Source: Knoxdaviesia capensis
Lineage: Eukaryota > Ascomycota > Sordariomycetes > Microascales > Gondwanamycetaceae
Length of the DNA stretch: 64,000 nucleotides
Direction of reading: 5' to 3'
Assembly: GCA_001510575.1 (NCBI GenBank)
Contig: LNGK01000010.1
Location: forward strand, 1,837,111-1,901,110
Shown here: in pieces, positions 32,647 through 45,000 of the stretch
Numbering within the stretch: position 1 is the stretch's first letter
Layout of the letters: every line of letters starts with the position of its first letter
Program-made: the position numbers and the translations under genes
The notes under the pieces: model-generated
What the model was told of the DNA's origin: nothing
Database searches by the model: none
What the model saw: the letters and a program-made list of their open reading frames with translations, nothing else

Positions 32647-33686
32647 ACCAAGCACGGAGAAACACAAGCATACACCGCAATGAACACACAAAAGAAAGAT
32701 CGGAAATGTCATTAGAACTGTTCAACCCAAGAAAGGACTAAAGACACGCTTTCCCCCCCGGTTTCTTTCTCCCGGCAATGAAACAGAACGAAAAAGCAGA
32801 AACACAATCCCCCCCTCCCCCCCTCAAAAAAGATAATTCGCCTTCCCCACCTCCAGCGCAGTCCATTCCGTCCCCAGATGTTTATCTAGCCTCCTCTCCA
32901 CAACAAGAACAACAAAAAACAATCAAGTATTATCTGGCCAGTGAAAAAACACACAGAAGGAGACAGAAACAAGAGGGAGACGGAGAGCAAAGAAACAGCG
33001 CATATGTCCAAAAAGCAGAAACCGCACAACAGAAACAAATGAATGCTGCCACAGGGAGCTTCGCCTAGAAATAGATTGGGAAAAGAAGAAATTCAAGGAG
33101 AGAGTGAAATCGAAGATAGTGCGTGAGAAACGAAAACATGACAGGCAAGGAAAAAAGAAAGCCAAGAAAGGAAAGGTTTGTTTGATCATCTGCGCCAGGG
33201 AGAATGCTAAGGAAAGGAAAATATAAGAAAAGAAAGAGGAAAAAGAAAAGAAAGCGAGATTGTAAATGCAAGAGACGCATGCGCTTTTGGCTGTTGATAC
33301 AAAAGAAAACGGTAGGAAGGGCTGGTTGGTCTTCAGTTCGTGAGAACCGCTGAATCCGGGAGAACCGAGTGTGGGCCCGGACTCCCACAACCAGGAGAAT
33401 ATGAAGAACGGAAAGGGTTATAATTAAGGGTCAAAGAAAAATAAAGGAATGTGTGCAAGTCTATCAAGATGCAATCGAAGGGCCACAGGCCAAAAGAAAA
33501 GCCGCGACCCGTTCGGGGTATATATGGTGAAGCAAAGGATGAGGAAATGAAGACCAGAGAGGAAGGGAACACGAGAGGGGGAAAAACATGGCCACATCCC
33601 ACTCCAACATCTCCTCCATTTTCATTATGGGAGACGTGGAGAAATGGGACGAGAGCAGACAAGGCAAGGAAAAGGGAACAGGCCCC

Positions 33687-35954
33687 TTAACCACGGCGGT
33701 ACTCGCCCAGGTTCAGCCAGCTCATGTCTGAATTGGTGTTGGCAGACATGGCGAGCTGAGGCTGATCACCCTTGGCTGTCGAGGGTCTGCCAGTGGCCGG
33801 ATCGGGTGTCGAGTAGTAGCTGCTCGTGGCAACGTTGTACGCACTGCTCGGCGCCCGGTCGGTTCCCCAGGGCTTCTTTGCTTCGGTCGGGTCCCACACT
33901 TCGTTGATGCTGGGGGGAATGCCGCTCGAGTAGCCAGACGAAGCATTCGACACTGGCCGCTCGCCGACTCCGCCCTGCGTATCCATGCGGGACTTGATGG
34001 TGGTAGCGCCGGTGATGGGGCGGGTAGCGCTGTCTGGCCGGTTGGAGTCGACCTGCAGCGGGGGCACTGTTGCCGAGTCCCGCAGAACAGGTCCAACCGA
34101 TCGCGCGTTTGACGAGTATCTCGAGCTCCGTTCGGAATCCAGGGTGTTGCGCTTCGCTCCAAAGCCGAGAATGTTCAGGGCACTGCCTCCCGACCAGTAG
34201 CGGTTCCAGCCCGAGCTGCGCCGTGCCGCGATGTCTTCGTCGACTCCAGGGGCGCGAGGGGGGCGAGCAGGAGGCGCACCCCGGGTGGGGCTAGACAGGT
34301 CACCAATGGGAGACAGGGCGCGATCAGAGGGCGGGAGACGGATGGTGGGAATGTTGTCAGCTTGCGGGATAGGCTTGCTGATGGTGCTCTTGAACTCCTT
34401 GTTGAAGTTGCTGGCGATTGAGCTGCGGCGAGAGTCGGCACTGGGCTTGCGTTTCAGCTTGGAGGACTGGTTGTGGTTGACCTTGCCCATCAGAATGGCC
34501 ATGGACGAGAATGAGCCGGCGGAATCCTGAGCTTGGTGGCCACGGAAATGAGTGAGGTTACGCTGGAAGCTGTCCTCCACGAAGGGGTGAGTGTCCTTCT
34601 CGTTACCCGGCGACCGGGAGTTTCCAGACTCAAGCACAATCTGGCGGTGCTTGCGACGGCGAATGAGGAACAGGATAAGTCCAAGCAGAATCATGAGGCC
34701 GAAAATCGAGCTGAGAACAATCCCCAGGATGGCGTTCGCACCAAGCTCCGAGGAGTCAGAGTCGGCGGCGGCAGCGGCGGCGGCGGTGCTGGTGCTAGTG
34801 CTAGAAGCAGTGCTAGAGACGGAGGCAGTGGTGGCGGAGGTCGGCAGAGACGTGGTCGAAGTTGTCGCGATCGTGCTAGAGACGGCCGAGGAGGTGGAGG
34901 CAGTGGTGGTCAGGGCCGACTGGGCCGATTCGGTTTCGGAAAGGCCGATGACCTTCTGATCCTGGAAAAGAGCGGCGGCGTTGAGCCAGGTGTTGTCGAG
35001 CACATCGAACATGCACAGGACATCATCGGGGTCTCCACCAGCAAACACCATGCGGCCCTCGGAGTCAACGGCGGCAGCATACTGAGCGCGGGCAGTCGTC
35101 GGAGCGTAGGTAGTGTTGTACTCGGGCCAGTTGTCCACGGTCAACGAACCTTCACGGCGCTCCAGCGCCCAGGGCTGCTCAGAACGGCCCAGAATGGTCG
35201 GGGAGCTGCTGACGGGAGCGCCACCGGCACCGAGAAGCACAATACGGGCAACGTAGGGGGGCGCTTGGGTCATATCAAAGGTCATCAAGGTCTTGCTCTG
35301 GTCATCGCCCGGGATAATGATTCCCTTGACAGAGTCCTTGGGAATCGGGTCGGCCAGAGTGGCTCCAGAGTCGCGCCAGCCCTGGGAAGGGTTGAACAAG
35401 AAGGCCTGCTTGTTTGCCAAGCTGCCTCCGACGAAAACGGCTTCGGAGTCGGACCAGGGGAGAAGTATGGGCAGGATGGCGGGAGGCGCAAAGCCGTCGT
35501 AGCCAGCCAGGGGATACGGCGCGGCGGCAGTGATGGTAAAGGTCTGCGAGCCGTCGACGACCTGGTCGGCTTGGGTTCCGGCGTAGACAAGAATCGAGTT
35601 CGAGGCTTTGAGGAAGGTGGCTCCGTGCCAGCGGCGGTTCTTCATATCGGTGGTTGTCAGGGAAATGGTTTCCCAGGTTCCGGTCGAGTAAGTGTACTTT
35701 TGCAGACCCATATAGTCCGCACTGGCGTCGGTGCGGCCACCGACAATATAAAGAGCCGCAGTGCTCGGGTCGCCGCTGTCGGCATTAACACAGGCGGCTC
35801 CGGTCACTGGCACGCCCATGGTGAGTTGCTCCCATTTCGAGCCTTGCTTGATGGGCAATTTTTGGAATGCAGCCGGAGAGTATGTGTATAGAACATCGTC
35901 GTAGATGACAGAGCAGATGCCGTCCAACGGCACGGCAGGTTGTGGGAGAGACAT
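33687..35954 (-). CDS. Kelch/galactose-oxidase-like beta-propeller single-pass membrane protein
   Basis: Single visible exon, 755 aa. Residues 1-330 contain repeated beta-propeller blades with short Gly-Gly or Asp turns (ALYIVGGRTDAS, ILVYAG, AVFVGGSLANKQAFLFNP, RMVFAGGDPDDVLCMFDVLDNTW). A Ser/Thr/Ala-rich stalk, likely O-glycosylated, spans about 340-400. One membrane helix lies at 409-431 followed by RRRKHR. The cytosolic tail of about 320 residues is Ser/Arg/Pro-rich and disordered. The layout suggests a plasma-membrane type I protein with an extracellular propeller. No signal peptide precedes the propeller at the chosen ATG (MSLPQPAVPLDGICS), so an upstream exon may be missing or it may insert by its own helix. 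Function unknown. Homologues are sometimes annotated as CLF1-like splicing factors, which the membrane helix argues against. Confidence 0.8.
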   Translation of the reverse strand: MSLPQPAVPLDGICSVIYDDVLYTYSPAAFQKLPIKQGSKWEQLTMGVPVTGAACVNADSGDPSTAALYIVGGRTDASADYMGLQKYTYSTGTWETISLTTTDMKNRRWHGATFLKASNSILVYAGTQADQVVDGSQTFTITAAAPYPLAGYDGFAPPAILPILLPWSDSEAVFVGGSLANKQAFLFNPSQGWRDSGATLADPIPKDSVKGIIIPGDDQSKTLMTFDMTQAPPYVARIVLLGAGGAPVSSSPTILGRSEQPWALERREGSLTVDNWPEYNTTYAPTTARAQYAAAVDSEGRMVFAGGDPDDVLCMFDVLDNTWLNAAALFQDQKVIGLSETESAQSALTTTASTSSAVSSTIATTSTTSLPTSATTASVSSTASSTSTSTAAAAAAADSDSSELGANAILGIVLSSIFGLMILLGLILFLIRRRKHRQIVLESGNSRSPGNEKDTHPFVEDSFQRNLTHFRGHQAQDSAGSFSSMAILMGKVNHNQSSKLKRKPSADSRRSSIASNFNKEFKSTISKPIPQADNIPTIRLPPSDRALSPIGDLSSPTRGAPPARPPRAPGVDEDIAARRSSGWNRYWSGGSALNILGFGAKRNTLDSERSSRYSSNARSVGPVLRDSATVPPLQVDSNRPDSATRPITGATTIKSRMDTQGGVGERPVSNASSGYSSGIPPSINEVWDPTEAKKPWGTDRAPSSAYNVATSSYYSTPDPATGRPSTAKGDQPQLAMSANTNSDMSWLNLGEYRRG

Positions 35955-38900
35955 GTCAAAGATGTGGTTTTGCAGAGGCGGAAAAAGGAATTACAGATAG
36001 ATACAGGTTGCTGTCGAAATGATTCGTACACACGGCAAAGGGTGATGGTCAAAGTGTTGGAGTGGCCGTCTAGAAAACCATTTCGAGCACGACAGAGATA
36101 TAGAGCTGGAATGAGGTCGAAGTTGATGGAGGAAGAAACGAAAGTGGGATTCTCGATCTAGAGAGTTGGATAATAAAAGAGTGGCAGTCGTCGTTACGGA
36201 AGGGTCGTCTATCGTATGGTAGATGGGGATAGAAAGAAGAAGAAGATAAAAGAGAGTAACGAGAGAAAGTAATAGGGATTGAAGAAGGACAAGAAGAATA
36301 GCGAAATGCTCCTTGCCGTCAGTCACCTTCCACAAGACAAGTTGGTGATGGCGCGGGGAAAGAGGAAGAGGGTGAGAAGGGGAAGGAGGAAGAACAAAAG
36401 AAGAGGAAGATCGATCAAGATGGCAAGAAGAGGACAAGAGGATAGTCAAAAAAGGAGGATGTGATCACGACAGACAAGATCCACGGTCAAGAGCAAGCTA
36501 AAGGGATCTGCGCAGCGTTGGGATGGGCAGTGCTGGATGGATGTGTGTGTGTGTATGGGATGAGAGTCCCCTATAACCAAGAAGAAAATGAGAGTCCTGG
36601 GACTTCCTGGTCGGACAGGCGTAAAATGAAAGTTGAGGAAACACTCTGAAGCACACGGCGTCGCAGGTTGTCGAGGGTCGGCAGGAAAAAGAAAATGTTT
36701 CGCCGAATAAATTTGGGTGGTATAAAAAAATGTTTGCACGGTTGGGCTTTTTGAATACGGTATGCGTCGGCCCGGCCGGGGTTAGAAAAACAGAGAGGAT
36801 GATAGAGGAAGAAAAGAAGAAGAAGAAAAGAAAGAAGATGGGATGATTCTCCGTCGATCGCGTGTTTCTATCAATCGCGTAAAGAGAAAGAATGAGGAAA
36901 AAAGGAATGGATGAGGTTGAGGTTGAGAAATGGAGGGAGGAGAAGAGTGGGAAAAGAGAGTCGGAGAGGGAGAAATGACGGATTACGGAATTAGACAGGG
37001 AAAAAGAGAGAGAGAGAGAGTCAAAAGGCAGGCGCAGTTACAGTGGGAGGGTGGAAAGTAATGCAATACGACAAGGAAGGAGATACCCAGCCAGCATGGG
37101 CAGGAGCGAGAAAAGGACTGAGGGAAGGAAGGGAAGGGAAGGGCAGGTACTCGGTATTACACACAGACTCAAGAGGAGGCAGGAAGGAAAGGCATTGTAA
37201 TGGGGACGGGGGGGGGATGTTGTCGACATCGAGAAATACGAGAGCAAAGCAAGCAGGCCGTTATGCAGCTGTGCAGCGCAACAGGAGAGAAAGAGTCGGG
37301 ATGTGCAAGGTTGAGCGAGCCCCCGAAGACAAGAGAACACATCCTCGTCCTCGTCCTCGTCCACTCTTTCCTTCTTGTGCTCCCTTCTTTACTCCTCCCC
37401 CTCCTCCTTCCCCCCCCTCGCTCTTTCCCTTACCGGAGCACTATCTGTCCCTCGCTCCTTCTGGCCTTCTCAATTTTCCATTCCTGCCTTCTGGCAAGGT
37501 GCACAGGCCACGCAAAGCCGATAGACGGCACAGAAAAGCAAGGAAGAAAAAAGGAGAAGGCAGCTTATCTGGCGAGCTACAGGTGGAGGAGGGAGACTCC
37601 TCATCAGCTACATGTGCATCGTTTGTTCGTATAAGCAGGACCCGCGCAGCGAACCTGCTTGAGTCGCATAAGTCTCTGACGGTGGCTGTCCGGGTCAGGG
37701 TTTTTGAGCCTGATGTGGAGGAAAGCCGCGAACTGGTGAGAATGCCCATCAGTCACCGCGATATGCACTGATCGAGAGATACCATGACCAACTGAAATCG
37801 TTATCTTCGTCTCACGCTTCCTCTTCATTCTTCTCAGTCAATAGAACCCGAGAAGCTGCGCGAAGAGCCACGAGAGGTGCAGTCGACAGAGCGAACAATG
37901 AGCTTAGACGCGATTACGACCAATGACAGGTCGGCCAGACCTCCCGCACCTAAACAAGGCTTGGGCTGGAATGTCGCGTGTTGGTACATGCAGGGGAAAT
38001 GGGTACTTCAGAGGGACTTTGGAAGTTGCGTGTGAAGTGACGCGATATCCAGCAGCGTGGACACAGGGTGCCGGTATATCCCTTGTACTCCGCGGGAGGG
38101 GAGGTACCTATGCGCTACCCTGTTCTCGTACGCGAAGACGAAAAAAAGGGGGAACATGGCAACCCTTGACCCGGACGGGAGATTTGGGAAAAAGGGGCAA
38201 CCTGACAGTTGGACCAATGGCGTAGCGCCAAGACTTTGGTCCAAGTCAGGTACAAGCTTGCTTTTTGCTGTGGAAAAGAGAAGAAATGTGGAGAGAGAGA
38301 AAAGAGGAAGCGACAGTGTTGGAGGGAGGAAATTGCACTGTGGCTGTGCAGCTTCTTGGGTGTTGTTTAACTTGCTCTCACTAACTTTTTTTTTTTTTTT
38401 TTTTTGGACGATGGCATGTCTTGTCGGTTCACTGTCTGCCAACCTGGAAGGACTAGTCAAGAAGTGCTCTGGAATGGGTCAAGCGGAACGGCAAGACACA
38501 CTGCACAGTGCACAGAAGCTGTCAACAAATCTCATCAACCCGACACACATCACCACACTGACCCTCAGTATCTTCCCACATCTCTCGCCGCGTCTGCTGC
38601 GAGTAGTGCAGCTGTATGAAGAGTCCGACATCCGATCTCAGTGGCATTTCACTGCAACGAGCATCCGACACCACGCATGTTGGCACAGTGCACTGTGGGC
38701 GGGAAATCACAGCACCCCAGCTTGGGGTAATTTTAAATAAATCGAATCGAAATATGCAACCACACCATCTTTTGCAGTTGTATCGAGAAGAGGGCCAGTG
38801 GATGTAAAATTCCCCGGTTCGTGGTCGATAGGTGGGGTGGATAGACATGTAATGGGCACAGTGTTGCTCTAGAGAACAGGGTCCGTTGCTACTGCTATAC

Positions 38901-41007
38901 TATAGTACAGTATATGCCCCATTAAGTGGTGGGCGATATAACAACAGAGAGAACAGAACGAGATATTTTTAGGTTGCTGCTCACTGCAGTTCCCCTTCTT
39001 TTTTAGAATACCGTTACCGGGAGGCTGCTTAGAGCGGGTGACGGCCGCTAGGGAGCGAGTCAGGCAGCAAGACATGCCGCTATCAAGAAAAAGAACAAAA
39101 AGGAAGCGAAAAGAAAAGAAAGTTCGTCATCGGTGATAGGGCGAAAATCGACATCCAGCCACCGCCAATAGCATCGTCAAGGCCGCCCGGTCACCTTCCT
39201 TGCTCCCTTCATCGCGCCAAGTTCAGCAGCGAAACAAAGAGAGAATGTTCCCTGCCGCTGTGACGAACTATTTAGTCTCTTTTCTCTTTCGGGTATCCTT
39301 TTTTTTTTCTTCATCACGTCGTCGTCGCCGATGGTGCTAAAGAAAGACGAGGAGAGACCGACTCGTGATGCAGAAAGCATCTTGGAAACCACTCCATAAG
39401 CGCCCAACAGGGCCCAGTTTCCCGCCCGGCGCTGGAGACACATCCAGCCAACAGCATCGCCAGGACGGGGATTTTTTCTTTCTCCCTTTCTTCCCTGTTT
39501 TTGCAGTGCGGCGTGCTGACGGCCGGATCGACTGGCCCTCGGCGATTGTCTTCAGTTTTATCATACCTGGGGCGTGGGTGTGAGTGGGTGGGTTTCAACC
39601 CTTCAGCGAGCCGCCAGCGCCTACCTCGCAAGATGGTTGCAGAAAGAAAAAACCCCCCCTGGATGATGATGACGATGGAAAAAGAGGGAAATCGGGGGTT
39701 TAGATTCTGTTCTGCATCGTCCCGTCCGCTCTGGCCCCTCACCGAGGTGGGCGTCATGACCTGCTTGCTGCTCTTTGTCCCCGTGCATGGCCACCGCACT
39801 TCCACCGGTAGCCCACACACACTTCATCGTCGTCGTGTCGCCCAGTGCGTTGCAGATCTGCATGCAATGCCACGCACACGCAAGGACGGCGTTGGTTTTG
39901 ATGGAGGGCGAGAAGAAGAGCAGAACGCAAGTTCACACAGTGTGGCTTTATTTGTTTGTCTGCGTGGCCGGCCTCATGCAGAGCAACATTGCGATAGTAA
40001 CTTGGGATAAACGCACAACCTGTCGCCATCACTCACACCAAGGACATGGGGGACCACCAGTCATCCCCGAAAAGCAACACTGAGAAGAGACGGATTCTGC
40101 GCTCCCTCGTTTCCCTTCGACAATGCGGACATGGCCAGTCTCCCAGGCCAGTGAAGTCACTCAGACAATCGATCGGTCGGCTGTACTCGACGCATCCGAT
40201 CACAGGTTCTGTGCCGGCACACTCTATCCACGCTGCGAGTTCGGGAAGTCCTCGCGATTTCCCCAGTTACGGGAACAACAGACACGATACTGTACTGTCC
40301 AAGCTTGAAGCTACTGCGCTGAGAACTGACGACACACTTACGACGCATCGAGAGAGATTGAAATGAGAACCGGCTGATCACCACACAACAACGGTCCTTC
40401 AATAGGCCTTCTCGATCGCAGACATCCAGCAAAAGAGCCCATCCCAGGTCCTTGGTACAGTGGCGTGGCTGAACGCCGCATGGCCAAGCAGGAGGTTTTA
40501 AAAAGGGGGGAAACCCTCAGATTTAAGCGAGTGGAAGGCTGTTACTTACTCTCTCTCCTCCTTCGACTATCTGGTTGAACCGGCGGATGTGCGTAATATA
40601 TTTCTTTGGGGGGAAAATGGCAGGATCTGCCCTTATATTACCTGCTTTCGCTTGATGAAGAAAACGAGATAACCCAGAGAAATCCTTTCGCCATAATGAA
40701 CGAGGCACGTACAGTGCGCGTTGTACAGTGTCAAGCAGTGCACTGGAGAGGCAGTCCTGTCTGTCATTTGGAGGAAGAAAAAAGAGAAGAAAAGAAAAAA
40801 AAAAAAGAGCAATGTCCTCCTCTTTTCACCGTTGCTGTGTCTTCCCGAGCATCTCCTTAGCGCGTTTCACGATCGACCGGGGTGGTGGTGTGGACACTGC
40901 TGCTAATCAAAGACCTCACATGTGGACTTTCTTCGCCCTCCATTCTTGATTTCCCGTTTCCCTCCTCTTCTCACTTCTTGCTGTTGTCCACGTTCTTCAG
41001 TGGCAGG

Positions 41008-41032
41008 CACACACACACACACACACACACAC
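41008..41032. repeat. (CA)n microsatellite
   Basis: CA dinucleotide run upstream of the retrotransposon. Confidence 0.95.
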
Positions 41033-41488
41033 GGCTTGCAACAACGAAGAATAACACCACGTCCACCAGCCAGTGCACGCCTTTTTTTCGGTTGGGGTTC
41101 TTTGGTGGCAGCGGTTTCGCATGCACGCCGTTCATCGTCGCCATCGTTATTTTTCGCACCCACGGCGGGACAACGCAAGACCTTCTGAGACTCCCCTTCC
41201 ACCCCCCGTAGTCAGCCTTTTTCCCCGCCTGTGCCTTCTCCTGCACCGTACATGATGCCGCAGCATCAGCAGCAGCAGCAGCCGCACACGGGGCTCTTGG
41301 TACTTTCTGGATGAGGTAAGAGAGTCAGCTGCAGCCCGGCTGGTTGTGGCAGGTGGGTGGACGCGCAGAAGTTCTTGCAGGCGGCGTGCGCTCCCTCCAT
41401 GTGAGGAAGCGAGCGAGTTTCTCTCTCTCTTGGCCGTTTTGTTCATTCGCGTGCTTGGGCCCTCCCGTGTGGAATCCCCGATATGTCC

Positions 41489-41561
41489 AGTACAGTACAG
41501 TACAGTACAGTACAGTACAGTACAGTACTGTACAGTACAGTACAGTACAGTGCAGTACAGG
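41489..41561. repeat. CAGTA pentanucleotide array
   Basis: About 14 units of CAGTA with one register switch (GTACTGTAC) near 41526-41534 and one substitution (GTGCAG) near 41551. Because each unit contains the self-complementary GTAC, either strand can fold on itself with one mismatch per five bases. Confidence 0.93.
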
Positions 41562-41816
41562 TTTGCCAGCCCGGGAGACGGGAGGGCAGTTTGTTCTCCC
41601 CCTCTGTATCCCACGGCAAGACCAAACACAGCTGTCCTGGTATAACCGCCGCGCAGAGGAGAGGACGAGAGGAGCAGCAGATCAGTCCCTGTTGGGCTGG
41701 GCTGTCTGTTGTTGTAGCTTTGTCTCTTCTGCTGCATGGAGCATTACGTAGATCCCGTAGATCCATGGTCTGGTCTTTTCTGTCCTGCGTTATTCTCCGG
41801 GGGGTCTGAAAGGTGC

Positions 41817-41821
41817 GATAC
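41817..41821 (+). repeat. target-site duplication, left copy (GATAC)
   Basis: GATAC directly precedes the 5' LTR. The same five bases directly follow the 3' LTR at 47455-47459. Confidence 0.9.
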
Positions 41822-42014
41822 TGTAAATGGGAAGGACGGAAATGCGTGGATCACGTGACCGGTAGGCTGAAGCCTGGTTTTAGCTAGCCTATAAATGTTA
41901 GACTTCTATCCATTTCTAGTCTAGCTTATTTTCTTCCTCCTATATCTAACTTTTTACTTAATTCCTAAGTTTATTTCTATTAACTTATCTATTTTCTTTA
42001 TTAGTTAGCTAATA
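41822..42014 (+). repeat. 5' LTR of the copia-type element
   Basis: 193 bp, starting TGTAAATGGG and ending GCTAATA, where the 3' copy ends GCCAACA. The first about 60 bp keep all TG/CA dinucleotides, including ATCACGTGAC near 41849-41858. From 41882 onward every CpA/TpG that is present in the other LTR has become TpA: 3 G-to-A and about 12 C-to-T changes by direct comparison. Confidence 0.95.
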
Positions 42015-45000
42015 GATTATGAGACTAAGCTCTCTCTAAACTAAAATAGTGTATTTATCTTTTATTTCTTTTATACTAATTATTTTTTTTTTCTCTTCTT
42101 CTTCCTCTCCTATTTACTATAAACTAATAACCGGTTTATGAAGCCATTAGTAACGCAACTAACTACATATTAATAATGAATCGTAGTCGTCGTTTAACCG
42201 CTCCTAATACTATTACGGACTTAGTCCCCTAGCACTCCTAAGTATTAACTCCGTTAACCTTAACGGAATTCTCGCGTTCCCCCTCTCCCGTCTCCGACTC
42301 TAATCTAAGACTAATTACTAATACTATTCCCTAATAATCTTAACTAGTTCCTAATAAAAAGTCTATAATTCCGAGTTTTCCTAGTCTTTTCCGTGCTCCT
42401 ACTATAACCGTAAACGCACCTCCCTTAATATAACGACCTCCTTCCGCTTATACCGTGCTATCCCCGTCTTTATATTCCGTCGTTATAGAGGATTTTATTC
42501 CGTTACCTATAATAACCGGTACTAACTAAGTAATTAATCTATCTAAGTAGAAGTAGATACTTAATTAATAATACTAGCTAATAGATAGCCGTACTTAGCG
42601 TACGTAGGCCCTATCTTTCTATGCTATAATTATCTATACTAGTTTAAAGCTAGATAATTTCGGTTATCTTAATAAGTAAAATAATCTACTTATAAGAGGT
42701 AAAATATTAAAGAATATATCTAGTATTATAAGATAGATTATAATTAATAGTATAAATATTTCTAATATCTAGAATAAGTTATCTAATCGTTTTAACCGTA
42801 ATAGCTAAAAGACTAAGTTCTAAGTATTAGAAGATCTATTAGATATTAGTACTTATATAATAAAGAAAGGTAAAAAGTTTATTACTTTTCTTTCGCGCTT
42901 CGATTAGAAGTAATTAGAGGTTTAACGTTATAGAGCTAAAGTTACTAATAAGATTAGAACCGTATTACTACTAATAGTAGCGAAAGATACGTTTAATACT
43001 AAAACGTAAGTTACTACGCGTATCGTAGTATAATTAGATAGGACTTCTAACGAGCACTATAGATAGTTAGTATAGTTATTCTAGGAACGTAAGAGGGTTA
43101 CGAAGGACCTAAAAAAGCTAGATAGAAGAGATAATTCTAAGTCCGATAATAAGTAGGGTATAAATAATAATAATAATACCCGTAATAGTAGTACTAGCTA
43201 AAGTAACTAGAAGAAGCCCGGTTTATAACCTATAATTCGATATAGATACTATAACCGACTTAGCTATAAAGAGCGCGACTATCGAGTTAAGGCACGTAAG
43301 TAATAATAGTAGAAGTCTTCTACTATATTAAGTAACGTAAACGTAAGCGCGAATATAACTAGTTATAAAAGAGTTATAAGCGCGATAGTAATAACCGATA
43401 ATACGTTTAAGAGACGTCGAAAGACTATAAGTAAGTCTTCCCTTTCTTCTTCTTCTTTTCCTATTAATACTATAAAATATTTTAAAGAAGTAATTAGCTA
43501 TAACCTATTTACCTACTTATTAAGCTATTCTAGAACGGATTAGTTATTTAATATAGGTACGTCTATATACTCTATAAACGATAAGAGATAATTCGAAAAA
43601 GGAACTATTAAAGAGACTCGAGTACGTATAATTATAGGCGGAGGACCTATCTATACTATAAAGCGTAGAAATATTATTATTAATATTAAGACTTTATCTA
43701 GTATTATTTCTATACGTATTAAAGATATTTTACTAACTATAATATTTCCGATTTATATCTTTAGCGGTAAGGTTCTATACCGTAATAGAGGTAAGATTCT
43801 AGGTAATAGCATTTTTAATACTAAAGACGTCTTAATTTCCGAGATTAATATAGAAAGTCGAGGGTTTTTTATACGAGTTATATCTTCTAGAGAACCTATT
43901 ATAAAGAAGCCTATATCTACTTCTACTCTAAAGCCCCTATATACTCCTATTATTCGTAATTTTATACTAGAGGAGACCGTCTCTTAAAACCTATCTAAGG
44001 GGACTACTTATAAATTATCTAGTTATTATAGTCTCCCTTTAAAAGACTATAAAGTTAGTTCTAGATATCCCCCCTTAAAAGATATTCGTAGTTATAATTA
44101 TTACTACCGGAATAATAATCTTAATTCTAGGCGTCCCCCCTTAAAAGACGCTCGTAATATCCGTTACTACTAGAAAAACGGTAGTTCTAGTAGTCTCTAT
44201 ATAAAAGACTAGTATTTATCTAATTATTCTAATAGACGGACTAATATTAATCGATACCTAAAAGCTTTACGTAAGTATTAAGTATACGTTAACGCTTACG
44301 CCTAATATATAAACGACTAGGATATCTAAGTACCGAGGTTCTTCTAAAGATACTATAGTCTATTAAAGGAGTATTAGTAGATAAGTTAAGTATAAAAGCG
44401 TATATTAACGATTTAGGCCTATATAAGGCGTACGAGATCTCGAAGATCTTAAAGTTTAAGCTAAAAGATAAGCGAATAAGGGCTAAACGTATTAGATAGG
44501 TATTATATTACGACGTTACTAAGATATCGGTATAAACCTTTAAGGGAGAAAAGTACTTTCTAGTTATTATAGATAATTTTTCTAAAATAAAGTTTATTTA
44601 TATCCTAGATAAAAAGTCGAAAGCTAGTAACGAAATTAAGAATATAATTTAGTATATAATAAATATTACTAATTCTATTCCGGAGTTAATTATTATAGAT
44701 AACGGGACGGACGTATAAATTAGAATAATTACTAAGTTTACGAACCGAATTAGCTTAAAAGTTAATCCCTCCCCTACTTATAGCTACGTATATAACGGTA
44801 GTACTAAACGAGCTATAAAAGAACTAGTAATCTATATAAGAGTAACTATAATATAGTAAAGTATTCTAATATACCTATAGGGATATATCTTAGAAGCTAT
44901 TACTTAACTAATTAATCTAACGGTTAATAGCTACGGTTCTAGTCCTACGGAACGTTAGTAGAGCTAGATACCCGTAGCTAAACGGGATTTTTAGCTAAAT

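Larger units (their letters stand above)
27398..33686. other. 6.3-kb gene-free block between APQ12 and the Kelch-like gene
   Basis: I see no convincing gene. 27398-28050 is purine-rich on +, fitting the APQ12 leader. The rest is rich in simple sequence: (GA)n at 28616-28636 and 29416-29439, poly-T near 29970-29989, (TC)n at 32191-32213, AGC triplets at 32458-32475, (CA)n at 32622-32646, and a foldback at 28771-28882. The longest frames (for example 31146-32318 +) have P/T/R/S-rich low-complexity translations on overlapping frames and no motif. The block may hold a long APQ12 leader or a non-coding RNA. Confidence 0.45.
35955..41816. other. 5.9-kb gene-free block between the Kelch-like gene and the retrotransposon
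   Basis: No convincing gene. 35955-37200 is purine-rich on +, the expected pyrimidine-rich promoter/leader of the Kelch-like gene. Further right are a 25-nt poly-T near 38387-38405, (AC)n at 41008-41032, a CAG-type run at 41267-41282 and the CAGTA array at 41489-41561. Short palindromes of the CAGTGCACTG/GTACAGTG type recur (38495, 38684, 40711, 40735). Confidence 0.45.

Noticed and set aside
34533..35891. 452-codon + frame opposite the Kelch-like gene
   Set aside because: Shadow of the real minus-strand gene, Gly/Arg-rich by codon bias.
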